From Veillonellaceae bacterium (GTDB lineage Bacteria; Bacillota; Negativicutes; Veillonellales; Veillonellaceae), in NCBI GenBank assembly GCA_900766245.1, contig CAAFUR010000012.1, forward strand, positions 1 through 64,000: a stretch of DNA of 64,000 bases, written 5' to 3'. The notes beneath the pieces are model-generated. The model had not been told where the DNA came from, ran no database searches, and saw only the letters and a program-made list of their open reading frames with translations. Below, in pieces: positions 44,217 through 52,452 of the stretch; position 1 is the stretch's first letter, and each line of letters opens with the position of its first letter. A program made the translations under genes and the position numbers.

Positions 44217-44263
44217 GATGCAAATATTTTAGTAACATATAACGATATTGGAGGAATACAATA

Positions 44264-44614
44264 ATGGCAAGAGTAAAAACAGGCGTAACAGCGCATGCAC
44301 GTCATAAAAAAATCTTAAAATTAGCTAAAGGTTACCGCGGTACACGTTCTCGCTTATTCAAAAAAGCAAACGAATCCGTAATGAAAGCATTATACTATGC
44401 TCGTCGTGACCGTCGTGCTAAAAAACGTGAGTTCCGTAAATTATGGATCGCTCGTATCAATGCAGCAAGCCGTATCAATGGTTTATCCTACAGCCGTTTC
44501 ATCGCTGGTTTAACAAAAGCTGGCGTGGAAATCAACCGTAAAATGTTGGCTGACTTGGCAGTGCATGATGCAGCTGCATTCGCAAAATTAGTTGAAATCG
44601 CTAAAAACGCGTAA
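44264..44614 (+). CDS. rplT: Ribosomal protein bL20
   Basis: 116 residues: MARVKTGVTAHARHKKILKLAKGYRGTRSRLFKKANESVMKALYYARRDRR is the L20 signature, with a long basic N-terminal extension that folds into 23S rRNA. It ends the operon and is probably the protein that regulates it through the leader hairpin upstream of infC. Normal length; GGAGG before the start. Confidence 0.98.
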   Translation: MARVKTGVTAHARHKKILKLAKGYRGTRSRLFKKANESVMKALYYARRDRRAKKREFRKLWIARINAASRINGLSYSRFIAGLTKAGVEINRKMLADLAVHDAAAFAKLVEIAKNA

Positions 44615-44653
44615 GACAAATAGATAATGACCTATATAATAGGTTGTGTATAG

Positions 44654-44683
44654 AAGAACAGTCCTTTGGGGCTGTTCTTTTTT
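44654..44683 (+). terminator. Terminator of the infC operon
   Basis: AAGAACAGTCC (44654-44664) pairs with GGCTGTTCTT (44670-44679), followed by T6. Confidence 0.9.
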
Positions 44684-44774
44684 GCTACCTTTCAGAATGT
44701 TTAATTGATAGTACTACATAGAGTGATAGAGATATATAAATGATAGTAGCAGCTAGCAATATATCTATAAAAAA

Positions 44775-44804
44775 TACCCTTGAAAGTGATCCTTCAAGGG
44801 TATA
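44775..44804 (-). terminator. Terminator of the flippase gene
   Basis: ATACCCTTGAA and TTCAAGGGTAT are perfect 11-base arms around an 8-base loop, followed on the minus strand by T5. Confidence 0.8.
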
Positions 44805-44822
44805 TTAATATATTTTTGTTAA

Positions 44823-46379
44823 TTATCTGAAGAACCTGCCCACAACAGGTAATCGAGCTCCATCGTTTTTATTTAAACCTTTCAGCACAATCATGATAGC
44901 TACATAGATAAGTGCACCTATGATAGCGGTAATCATAATATTAAAGAAGGTAGGGATAGTTCCTTGTAAGATCGGATAGAAATAGTACATGGCCACGCCC
45001 ATGATAGAGGCGGAGATAATATTTTTTCCTAACAAGATAAGGTCGATAAAGTATCCTGTGTGACGATGAATCCAGATAAGATTCAATAGAGCAGCAAAAC
45101 CAATATCGGCTACAGTGGCGTAAGCAGCGCCGCCAATACCTAAGGCAGGGATAGCTGTTAACTCCCAGTTTAAGATGACTTTTACAATGGCTGCGATTCC
45201 CATGTTGATGACGGGAATGCGTGGTTTCCCCAAACCTTGCAAGATACCTGTCGTCACTTGGTGAAGTCCTAAAAAGAAGATGGCCCACGCTAAGATTTGC
45301 GTTGCTTCTGCTGCACGTGGTGCGTTATAAATAGTGGATACCACTGGTTCTGCCAAAACGTATAGCATCACTGTGAAAGGAATCGTTGCTACGAAGGTTA
45401 ACCGCATAGAACCTGCCGTGCGATAGTAGACTTGTTTTATATCTTTAATGGATACAGCATTGGAAACAGCTGGCACAATGCTCGTGGCAATGGCTGCCGT
45501 AATGATAGTTGCCAAGTTGATAAGAGGCACTGCCATGCCTGATAAATATCCGTATAGTTCCGTAGCTTCATGGAGCGGATACCCGATATCGATCAATCGT
45601 CTTGGGATAATCGCTACATCTAACATGGCTACAATAGGCAGCATCATGCTAGCTAAAGCGATAGGAATGGACAAGTTGATTAAACGACGAATGATAGACT
45701 TGGAACTTTCAGGTGGTTCTGTAGTTATCATCGGTTCGTCTAATTGTTTTGGTAGGCGATAGTAATAGTACATGAGTACCACTAAGGCACCGACCGCTCC
45801 GATACCAGCGCCTAGGCTAGCCCCACCGGCAGCTACATCTAATCCATAAGGGAGTAAAATGTATGCAGCTCCAAGCATGACCACCACACGCAGTAATTGT
45901 TCTACAATTTGGCTGATCGCCGTAGGAGTCATCATTTGCCATCCTTGTAAGTAGCCTCGATAGCAAGAAATGAGGGTGACGAAGAAGACTGCTGGTGATA
46001 GAGCAATTAAAGAATAGTAGGCTCTTGGGTCTGTAATGAAATTAATGTCAATAAGCCATTGGGCAGAACCGTAGACGGCAATACTGAACAATAGGCCGAG
46101 GACAAATAGCATTTTAAAAGAAATGGAAAAAACCTTCTGGGCTCCTAATACATCATATTTTGCTAATTTTTCCGCGGTCATAATGGAAATGGCAATAGGG
46201 ATTCCTGCACTAGATAGCTGCAGAGCCAATAAGTACGCCGGAAATGCCATTTGGTAGATACCGATACCTTCACCACTAAGAACACGAGATAAAAAAATCC
46301 AGTTCAAGCTACCAATAGCTTTTACCACAAATCCCGCAATCGTCAAGATGAGTGTACCTTGTAAAAATCGATTAACCAT
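44823..46379 (-). CDS. Polysaccharide/lipid flippase of the MOP superfamily (SpoVB/MurJ-like)
   Basis: 518 residues with about 14 membrane helices. LQGTLILTIAGFVVKAIGSLNWIFLSRVLSGEGIGIYQMA at the N-terminus and SCYRGYLQGWQMMTPTAISQIVEQLLRVVVML in the middle are typical of SpoVB/polysaccharide-biosynthesis flippases in the MOP superfamily, which move lipid-linked precursors across the membrane. The likely cargo is lipid II or a polysaccharide unit; the sequence alone cannot decide. It is monocistronic and convergent with rplT. Confidence 0.85.
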   Translation of the reverse strand: MVNRFLQGTLILTIAGFVVKAIGSLNWIFLSRVLSGEGIGIYQMAFPAYLLALQLSSAGIPIAISIMTAEKLAKYDVLGAQKVFSISFKMLFVLGLLFSIAVYGSAQWLIDINFITDPRAYYSLIALSPAVFFVTLISCYRGYLQGWQMMTPTAISQIVEQLLRVVVMLGAAYILLPYGLDVAAGGASLGAGIGAVGALVVLMYYYYRLPKQLDEPMITTEPPESSKSIIRRLINLSIPIALASMMLPIVAMLDVAIIPRRLIDIGYPLHEATELYGYLSGMAVPLINLATIITAAIATSIVPAVSNAVSIKDIKQVYYRTAGSMRLTFVATIPFTVMLYVLAEPVVSTIYNAPRAAEATQILAWAIFFLGLHQVTTGILQGLGKPRIPVINMGIAAIVKVILNWELTAIPALGIGGAAYATVADIGFAALLNLIWIHRHTGYFIDLILLGKNIISASIMGVAMYYFYPILQGTIPTFFNIMITAIIGALIYVAIMIVLKGLNKNDGARLPVVGRFFR

Positions 46380-46494
46380 GATATCTCCTATACTGAAAGA
46401 TTCGATTGAATCTATGAAAGACTTACTTTTAATTGTACCATAGAATCAGTACTCTCTCAATAAGATTGACTACATTTGAGAACATAGATTTTTC

Positions 46495-46523
46495 TTGAAT
46501 CGCTCTAGTAGATACGGTATAAT
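46495..46523 (+). promoter_or_regulatory. Promoter of fba
   Basis: TTGAAT (46495-46500) and TATAAT (46518-46523), spacing 17 bp. Confidence 0.7.
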
Positions 46524-46578
46524 AAATATATATAGTCATTAATAATGTATTTAATTATATACTACAAGGAGGCCCATT

Positions 46579-47508
46579 ATGCCATTAGTATCTACAAAAG
46601 AGATGTTTGAAAAAGCCTATGCTGGCGGCTATGCAATTGGTGCATTCAATGTAAACGACATGGAAATTATCCAAGGTATTGTGGATGCGGCGAAAGTGGA
46701 GCAAGCACCATTGATTTTGCAAGTTTCTGCAGGAGCACGTAAATATGCAAAACCTGTGTACTTAACAAAACTGGTGGAAGCAGCTTTAATCGATACAGAT
46801 CTTCCTATAGCTTTGCATTTGGATCATGGTGATGATTTTGAAATTTGTAAAGATTGCATCGATAGCGGATTTACTTCTGTTATGATTGATGGCTCTAAAC
46901 ACCCTTTTGAAAAAAATGTGGAACTGACAGCTCGTGTAGTGGAATATGCTCATAAACATGGCGTTGTAGTAGAAGGTGAGTTAGGTCGTTTAGCAGGTGT
47001 GGAAGATGACGTAAACGTTAGCGAAAAAGATGCGTTGTTTACCGATCCAGAGGAAGCCGCTGAATTCGTTCGTTTAACTGGGGTCGATTCTCTAGCGATT
47101 GCTATCGGTACAAGCCATGGTGCGTATAAATTTAAAGGCACTCCATACTTAGATTTTGGTCGTTTACAACGAGTAGGTGAATTATTGCCGAACTTCCCAA
47201 TCGTATTGCATGGTGCATCTTCTGTACCACAAGCATTTGTTGAAAAATGTAACTCCTTTGGTGGTGCTATCCCAGGCGCACAAGGGGTGCCTGAAGATAT
47301 GCTTCGTAAAGCAGCCACAATGGCAGTGTGCAAAATTAACATCGACACAGACTTGCGCTTAGCTATGACTGCAAGCATTCGTGAAGTATTAGCAAACAAT
47401 CCTGCTGAATTTGATCCTCGTAAATATTTGGGACCTGGTCGTGAGGCAATCCAAGCAATGGTGCAACATAAAATTAAAAACGTATTAGGTTGCAGCAACA
47501 AAATTTAA
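46579..47508 (+). CDS. fba: Class II fructose-bisphosphate aldolase
   Basis: 309 residues. This zinc-dependent aldolase interconverts fructose 1,6-bisphosphate with glyceraldehyde phosphate and dihydroxyacetone phosphate; with pyruvate carboxylase in the same window it likely serves gluconeogenesis. IALHLDHGDDFEICKDCIDSGFTSVMIDGSKHPFEKNV carries the zinc-binding His and catalytic Asp; VEGELGRLAGVEDD and LAIAIGTSHGAYKF and LHGASSV complete the metal and phosphate site. AAGGAGG precedes the ATG. Codon use is strongly biased, as for highly expressed genes. Tagatose-bisphosphate aldolase is the close alternative. Confidence 0.93.
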   Translation: MPLVSTKEMFEKAYAGGYAIGAFNVNDMEIIQGIVDAAKVEQAPLILQVSAGARKYAKPVYLTKLVEAALIDTDLPIALHLDHGDDFEICKDCIDSGFTSVMIDGSKHPFEKNVELTARVVEYAHKHGVVVEGELGRLAGVEDDVNVSEKDALFTDPEEAAEFVRLTGVDSLAIAIGTSHGAYKFKGTPYLDFGRLQRVGELLPNFPIVLHGASSVPQAFVEKCNSFGGAIPGAQGVPEDMLRKAATMAVCKINIDTDLRLAMTASIREVLANNPAEFDPRKYLGPGREAIQAMVQHKIKNVLGCSNKI

Positions 47509-47525
47509 TTTGATTTGAGAAAAGC

Positions 47526-47557
47526 TGGCATGCTCTTAGGGTGTGTCAGTTTTTTTA
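47526..47557 (+). terminator. Terminator of fba
   Basis: CTGGCAT (47526-47532) pairs with GTGTCAG (47544-47550) through G-T pairs, followed by T7. Confidence 0.75.
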
Positions 47558-47593
47558 TCATGCTAAACCATTGTAAAAGTAGTTTTAAGAGGT

Positions 47594-47870
47594 GAGTTAA
47601 AAAGCAGTTAAAAGAGATTGTTCATTATATCACTAATACATTATATAACCCCATCGCGGCTAAAAATATCTTAATGAGTATTGAAAAAGCAATTGATTCT
47701 TTGGAAGGCTTTCTATATAGAAATCGGATATTTGATCCGATAGAGTTTCCTGGACTTTATAGGCACTTGATAAAAAATATGCAATTTATTATTATATTGA
47801 TGAAGATAAAAAAGAAGTTATAATTATTGGCATTCATAGAGATAATTGGAATGTCATAGGAATTTTATAA
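47594..47870 (+). pseudogene. ParE/RelE-type toxin relic, frameshifted and without a start
   Basis: The first frame reads ELKKQLKEIVHYITNTLYN, then AAKNILMSIEKAIDSLEGF and EFPGLYRHLIK. The reading then moves to another frame at an A-run near 47775 and continues KKYAIYYYIDEDKKEVIIIGIHRDNWNVIGIL. Together this is a ParE-family toxin of about 90 residues (RHL, YYYID, IIGIHR are the usual landmarks). No ATG or ribosome site precedes it and no antitoxin is seen, so it is dead. Confidence 0.75.
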
Positions 47871-47881
47871 ATAAGCAAATT

Positions 47882-47924
47882 AAAAGGACTATATAACATG
47901 CCTAGGCATGATATATAGTCCTTT
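47882..47924. terminator. Bidirectional terminator hairpin
   Basis: AAAGGACTATAT and ATATAGTCCTTT are the outer arms, with CATGCC and GGCATG inside. It sits between the toxin relic and the leftward RluA gene. Confidence 0.75.
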
Positions 47925-47931
47925 AGTTACG

Positions 47932-48018
47932 TTAGTATGTATATCGTCGGTGGGAATCACGCTCTCGTATAGCTTCTCGCTTTTCGATATACCGTAATAA
48001 TAAGATAGTACTGTACAT
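47932..48018 (-). CDS. Possible 28-residue basic peptide
   Basis: A short frame reading MYSTILLLRYIEKREAIRER and so on, very rich in Arg, lying between the RluA gene and its terminator. There is no clear ribosome site. It may be only untranslated 3' sequence; I list it because it fills the interval within the same transcript. Confidence 0.2.
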   Translation of the reverse strand: MYSTILLLRYIEKREAIRERDSHRRYTY

Positions 48019-48046
48019 AGTATCTGTCAATAAGGAAAAGGGTGTT

Positions 48047-48910
48047 TTAAGGGGTTTCTTTAAAATATTCTGGTAATGGTGCTTGCAATGTGATCCACTC
48101 TTGTGTCATGGGATGGATAAAATGTAGTTCTGATGCATGCAAGCATTGTTTGGTTTTCCATGTTAAGGAGCCTCCGTATAAATCATCCCCTGCGAGTGGG
48201 TACCCTAGAGCACTAAGGTGAACTCGGATCTGGTGAGTTCGTCCCGTGTGCAGATAACAGCGCACATGAGTATGATGAGGATATCGCTGAGCCACAGTGA
48301 TATCTGTATGAGCAGGTTGCCCTAGTGGATGAGCACAACGTTCAATAATGCTACCCTCTAAGCGAGCAATAGGGAAATGAAGGGATAACTTACTGATAGG
48401 AATAATACCATCGGTTATAGCATCGTATACTTTTTGGATGCGTGAATGTTGCTTGGTGAAAGCATGTTGAACCAAGGCATTCTTAGCAATGATAACGAGA
48501 CCAGAGGTGTCCTTATCTAGTCGATGGATGGGGTGAAAGCTAGCGTTAATACCTTGGTTTTCAAAGTATGCCAATACGCCGTTGGCAAGTGTGTGGTATC
48601 TTTCAGAGGAAGTAGGATGCATAAGCATGCCTGCGGGTTTATTGATGACCAGCAGATGGTCGTCCTCAAAGACAATGTCTAGGTCAATTGGCGTTGGATC
48701 GATATGGGAAGTTTTACTTAAGTGGACCGCCACAGAGTCGCCAGGATGAAGTAAGGTATCCCAAGTGGCAGGTACTCCGTTCACAAGAAACGAACCCTCA
48801 CGACGAAGACGACGACGCATAGCTTGTGATACCTTTTGCTCACGGATGGCTTGATTCATGGAGCATGGAGTATGATCTAATGAAAGTGTGAAATATAAAA
48901 TAGGTTGCAT
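48047..48910 (-). CDS. RluA-family 23S rRNA/tRNA pseudouridine synthase
   Basis: 287 residues. An S4-like N-terminal segment (SQAMRRRLRREGSFLVNGVPA, then LHPGDSVAVHL) is followed by the catalytic domain: DLDIVFEDDHLLVINKPAGMLMHPT, HPIHRLDKDTSGLVIIAKN with the catalytic Asp in HRLDxxTSG, and HTGRTHQIRVHLSALGYPLAGDDLYG. The class isomerises uridine to pseudouridine in rRNA or tRNA; which member (RluD, RluC or a relative) is not decided. The ATG at 48910 has AAGGA upstream; the longer frame to 48949 has no support. Confidence 0.9.
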   Translation of the reverse strand: MQPILYFTLSLDHTPCSMNQAIREQKVSQAMRRRLRREGSFLVNGVPATWDTLLHPGDSVAVHLSKTSHIDPTPIDLDIVFEDDHLLVINKPAGMLMHPTSSERYHTLANGVLAYFENQGINASFHPIHRLDKDTSGLVIIAKNALVQHAFTKQHSRIQKVYDAITDGIIPISKLSLHFPIARLEGSIIERCAHPLGQPAHTDITVAQRYPHHTHVRCYLHTGRTHQIRVHLSALGYPLAGDDLYGGSLTWKTKQCLHASELHFIHPMTQEWITLQAPLPEYFKETP

Positions 48911-49194
48911 AGATGTCCTTGTAATTGAGTAAAGTATATATGTATCCAAATGTAGATTATATAATTTATCATATCATAGATGAGAAGACATTTAAATATA
49001 TATGACAAGCATGATAGAGCTGGTATCTATGGGGACAGAAGATACTGAACTACAATAATAATTGTGATAAATAGTAAAATTTTATATAACTTTTATAGAT
49101 AGCTAGAATGCATTAAATGAAAATTCTGCTAGTAAATTATAAGTAAATACATTAATATATAAATAAGAATATTTTGTAATAATGGGGATAATAT

Positions 49195-49545
49195 ATGTTT
49201 ATTAATCATAGTAATCATCCAAGTGCACAATGGGATGAGGTACAACGGAGGGAAGCGGAACGTTATGGACCTATTGTAGACGTACTGTTTCCAGGGATAA
49301 ATCCAAACAGCACTTCAGATGAAGTTCAAGAACTGGTGAACCTAAATGGTGCGACTATTTTGAAACAGCATCCATCTGTTGTGATGGTGCAAGGAGAATT
49401 TACCTATACATATAAATTGGTAGAATTTCTAAAGTCTCATCAGATAAAAGTCGTGGCAGCTACTAGTGAAAGAATAGTCAAAACATTAGAAGATGGAAAA
49501 ACAAAACAAGTAGAGTTTAGCTTTGTGCAGTTTAGAGAATTTTAA
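49195..49545 (+). CDS. Small Rossmann-like protein heading the CARF module
   Basis: 116 residues. MFINHSNHPSAQWDEVQRREAERYGPIVDVLFPGINP, then HPSVVMVQGEFTYTYKLVEFLKSHQIKVVAATSER and FSFVQFREF: alternating strands and helices with an NHPS motif after strand one. Small proteins of this general form occur beside type III CRISPR genes, where some (Csx15/Csx16/Csx20 groups) are proposed cyclic-oligoadenylate-degrading ring nucleases. That role fits its place 11 bases before the first CARF-HEPN gene but is not proven. A GGGGATAATAT site precedes the ATG. Confidence 0.55.
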   Translation: MFINHSNHPSAQWDEVQRREAERYGPIVDVLFPGINPNSTSDEVQELVNLNGATILKQHPSVVMVQGEFTYTYKLVEFLKSHQIKVVAATSERIVKTLEDGKTKQVEFSFVQFREF

Positions 49546-49556
49546 GGAGAAGAGAG

Positions 49557-52346
49557 ATGGTGGAGAAACAAGACTGTAATATCTTATTGACGGCGTATAG
49601 CAGTATATATGGTTCATTAACTTCTTTAGAGTCTTTAGACCATAATTTAGAAGACTTGAAGTCTCCAATGTATGAAGATGATAGCGAATGTTCTTTTATG
49701 GATAAAGCATTGAGTACAAGTGAAACAGTATTAAAATATTTACTGTTACCTAAAAAAGATGGAAGGGGAGTGATGTTAAATGATCTTGACCATGTATTTA
49801 CATTTACTACAGACGATGTAATTAAGGTTGAGTTAGATGAAAATGAAAACGAAAAGTTAAAAACCTATAAATTAAAAGATGGTACTTTAGTATATCAATA
49901 TTTAGATGGTATTAAACGAACTGAATTTAAAAACCACAAAGAATTTATTGATGCTAGAATGCAAACTATTTATAGATATGCAATGAAGGATAAATCAAGT
50001 TGCACTGAGTTAACTATTAATGATATCCATATTAAAGATGAAACAAAGGGAATTGAAAGTAATGTGCAAAATATCTTTAATATGATTAATAATATCATTG
50101 GTTATATAGAAGAAATAAAAAAGGATCCGAATAAAAATGTACATGTATATGTAGATATTACAGGTGGATTCAGAACGATTCCCGTGTATTTATTGTTTGT
50201 TTTAAATGTATTAGAAAAAAGAGGAATTGACGTAGAGAAAATTTTATATGCTCAAATGAATCGAGATGAAAATACAATAAAAATTGATGATTTAACTTAT
50301 ATGATAAATACGCAAAACTTTATTAATGGGATTCATGAGTTTATTGAATTTGGGAGTGCACAAGAACTGAGAAAGTATTTCGACTGTGCCTTGAAATTTT
50401 CTTTAGAGAATAATTATGAGCCTAAATATAGAGCGGTAACAGACGCAATTGTTGAATCAGTAGAGGCATTTGCTGAAGCGATTACCGTTTCTAACCAAAA
50501 CGAATTTCAAGTAGCTGTTGAACAAATAAAAAAAGCTTGGGAAGCGCTTGACGATGTAGAAATTGAAGATATCCAAGACCCTAGAAATGGAGAAGTGATA
50601 GAGTTAGGTAGATACATAGAAAATCGTAACTTACGACTCTTAAAGGTATTTTTGCCAAAAATCAAAAAAGAATATGAATTAATTTGGCATCCCAAAATAC
50701 GTTTAGATTATATCAAATGGTGCTTAGATCATAATTTTATACAACAAGCATTGACCTTATATGTGGAAATTGTACCAGATATTTTATTTGATACTGTTAA
50801 TACTAGAGGAATTTTAGGATTCATAAGAAAAAAGAAGAGAGTCATACATCGAAAAACGTTTTCTAAAGTGAAACGCAAGAACAAAGAATTAAAATTAGGA
50901 AATAAACTATCAGAAATATTTTATGAATCTACTAAAGATGAATTAAGAAAAAAACACAAAGCAGGGAAGTCTGAATATAAACTTCTCTACTGGTTACTTA
51001 ATCAATATACAGGGAATACAGATGACACAAGAAAAAAGCTGGCTTTAACAGAAGTTCATAAAGATAAACAGTTATGCAAGGAAGCACTAACCAATTATAG
51101 TCTTCGTGTTCCTGATAAATGGGAGAAAAATCCAGATATTCAAATAGATAACGAAAATGTTGATATTTTTTTTGAAAATATAAAAATTGCATTTAAAAAA
51201 GAATTACAAGGTCAAAATGTAAATATAAACTTCGATAGTAAGCATATAACATGGAAATTATCTGTTTTAAAAGAGGAAGAATTTAAGCGAAACTGGAAGT
51301 GGATCATACAATTATTTTCTAACTCTAAAGAATTAAGAAATTTATGTGTTGATACCTTAGATACTTTAATGGATATAATTAGACAGAATGAACGTGAATT
51401 AAAGAAAAGTAAAGATATTAAAGTAGTGGATGAACTTAGCAAAATTATTAGGGAGGCTCCTGTATATCAAATTACTAGAAATGAAGAGTCCAAAAAAATA
51501 GTGTCCAAGATGGAGCTATTATTTGGATATTTGTATTTAAAGAAGAAAATAAAAGAGAAAATAACTGAAAAGATAGAAGAGCAACTAAAAAATGAGTTAG
51601 GTAAAAAAAGTACTGGTGAATCTACTTATTATAAGACACTAAAAGATATAAATGAGGCTCTAAATAGGATAGACAGTGTAGACTTGTTACAGAAATCTAT
51701 TGAGGATATTAAAGAGTATCTTTTGGCTTTAACTTCAGGGAATTTATTTAAAATTAGAAAAGAATATTTGAAAGATTCTGGTTTTGGCGGGGATGAAATT
51801 TATGAAGTTATACTTCCTAGAACTATAAATGGAGCAGTTATAGAAGGGGCTCCTAAATTTAGTAATATGATTACATCATTGGATAAGTATGCAAAAGTAG
51901 ATGATATTGAATCATTGATTGCAAAGGGAAGTTTGCAGGTCAATCAAGATGTTATAGAGGCGTTTATAGGGAATAAAGAAGAATTTAAGTATGATTCTGA
52001 AAGGATTTTGCAACTGATTGAATCTATTAATGGATCTACTCGAGACGATGCAGAAGATATTGCTGATAAGTTCTTACAACTCATACCTCAAGATATTGGT
52101 GGAAAAGCAGAGAGTCTAGACATATGGGGGCGGGAAACTTTAATATTATTGATTTTAAGAACATTGTTATACCCATATAATACTCTAAAATTAATTCGTA
52201 ATGACTCTGTTCACGCTCGAGAAAAACGAAATATTGATATAACACGAAAAGATATAAAGATATTGATAGAGCGAAGCATTCTTACAATTGAAAAGTATTT
52301 AAATGCTATTAAAGAAAATAATGATGACGTACAGATGACCACATAA
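49557..52346 (+). CDS. CARF-HEPN ribonuclease (Csx1/TM1812-like), large form
   Basis: 929 residues. The N-terminal CARF domain ends with VYVDITGGFRTIPVYLLFVLNVLEKRGIDVEKILYAQM; DITGGFR at 200-206 is the ligand-loop signature of the TM1812/Csx2-type CARF group that senses cyclic oligoadenylate. A long helical middle includes YIKWCLDHNFIQQALTLYVEIVPDILFDT, also present in the next gene. Near the end RNDSVH (881-886) is an RX4H HEPN motif, the RNase site of Csx1/Csm6 proteins. Its very low GC and Lys/Ile richness suggest transfer. AGGAGA precedes the start. It is expected to degrade RNA when Cas10 signals. Confidence 0.8.
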   Translation: MVEKQDCNILLTAYSSIYGSLTSLESLDHNLEDLKSPMYEDDSECSFMDKALSTSETVLKYLLLPKKDGRGVMLNDLDHVFTFTTDDVIKVELDENENEKLKTYKLKDGTLVYQYLDGIKRTEFKNHKEFIDARMQTIYRYAMKDKSSCTELTINDIHIKDETKGIESNVQNIFNMINNIIGYIEEIKKDPNKNVHVYVDITGGFRTIPVYLLFVLNVLEKRGIDVEKILYAQMNRDENTIKIDDLTYMINTQNFINGIHEFIEFGSAQELRKYFDCALKFSLENNYEPKYRAVTDAIVESVEAFAEAITVSNQNEFQVAVEQIKKAWEALDDVEIEDIQDPRNGEVIELGRYIENRNLRLLKVFLPKIKKEYELIWHPKIRLDYIKWCLDHNFIQQALTLYVEIVPDILFDTVNTRGILGFIRKKKRVIHRKTFSKVKRKNKELKLGNKLSEIFYESTKDELRKKHKAGKSEYKLLYWLLNQYTGNTDDTRKKLALTEVHKDKQLCKEALTNYSLRVPDKWEKNPDIQIDNENVDIFFENIKIAFKKELQGQNVNINFDSKHITWKLSVLKEEEFKRNWKWIIQLFSNSKELRNLCVDTLDTLMDIIRQNERELKKSKDIKVVDELSKIIREAPVYQITRNEESKKIVSKMELLFGYLYLKKKIKEKITEKIEEQLKNELGKKSTGESTYYKTLKDINEALNRIDSVDLLQKSIEDIKEYLLALTSGNLFKIRKEYLKDSGFGGDEIYEVILPRTINGAVIEGAPKFSNMITSLDKYAKVDDIESLIAKGSLQVNQDVIEAFIGNKEEFKYDSERILQLIESINGSTRDDAEDIADKFLQLIPQDIGGKAESLDIWGRETLILLILRTLLYPYNTLKLIRNDSVHAREKRNIDITRKDIKILIERSILTIEKYLNAIKENNDDVQMTT

Positions 52347-52380
52347 GGGATTTTATAATTCTTTAATGCATCTTTATTAG

Positions 52381-52419
52381 GGCTATAAGCAGATTTTCTT
52401 GTTCTGCTTATAGCCTTTT
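52381..52419 (+). terminator. Terminator between the two CARF genes
   Basis: GGCTATAAGCAGA (52381-52393) pairs perfectly with TCTGCTTATAGCC (52403-52415), followed by TTTTA. The second CARF gene may thus be a separate or attenuated unit; TATAGT at 52426-52431 could be its -10. Confidence 0.8.
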
Positions 52420-52452
52420 AGCAAGTATAGTCTTTAAGAAAGGAAACTATCT

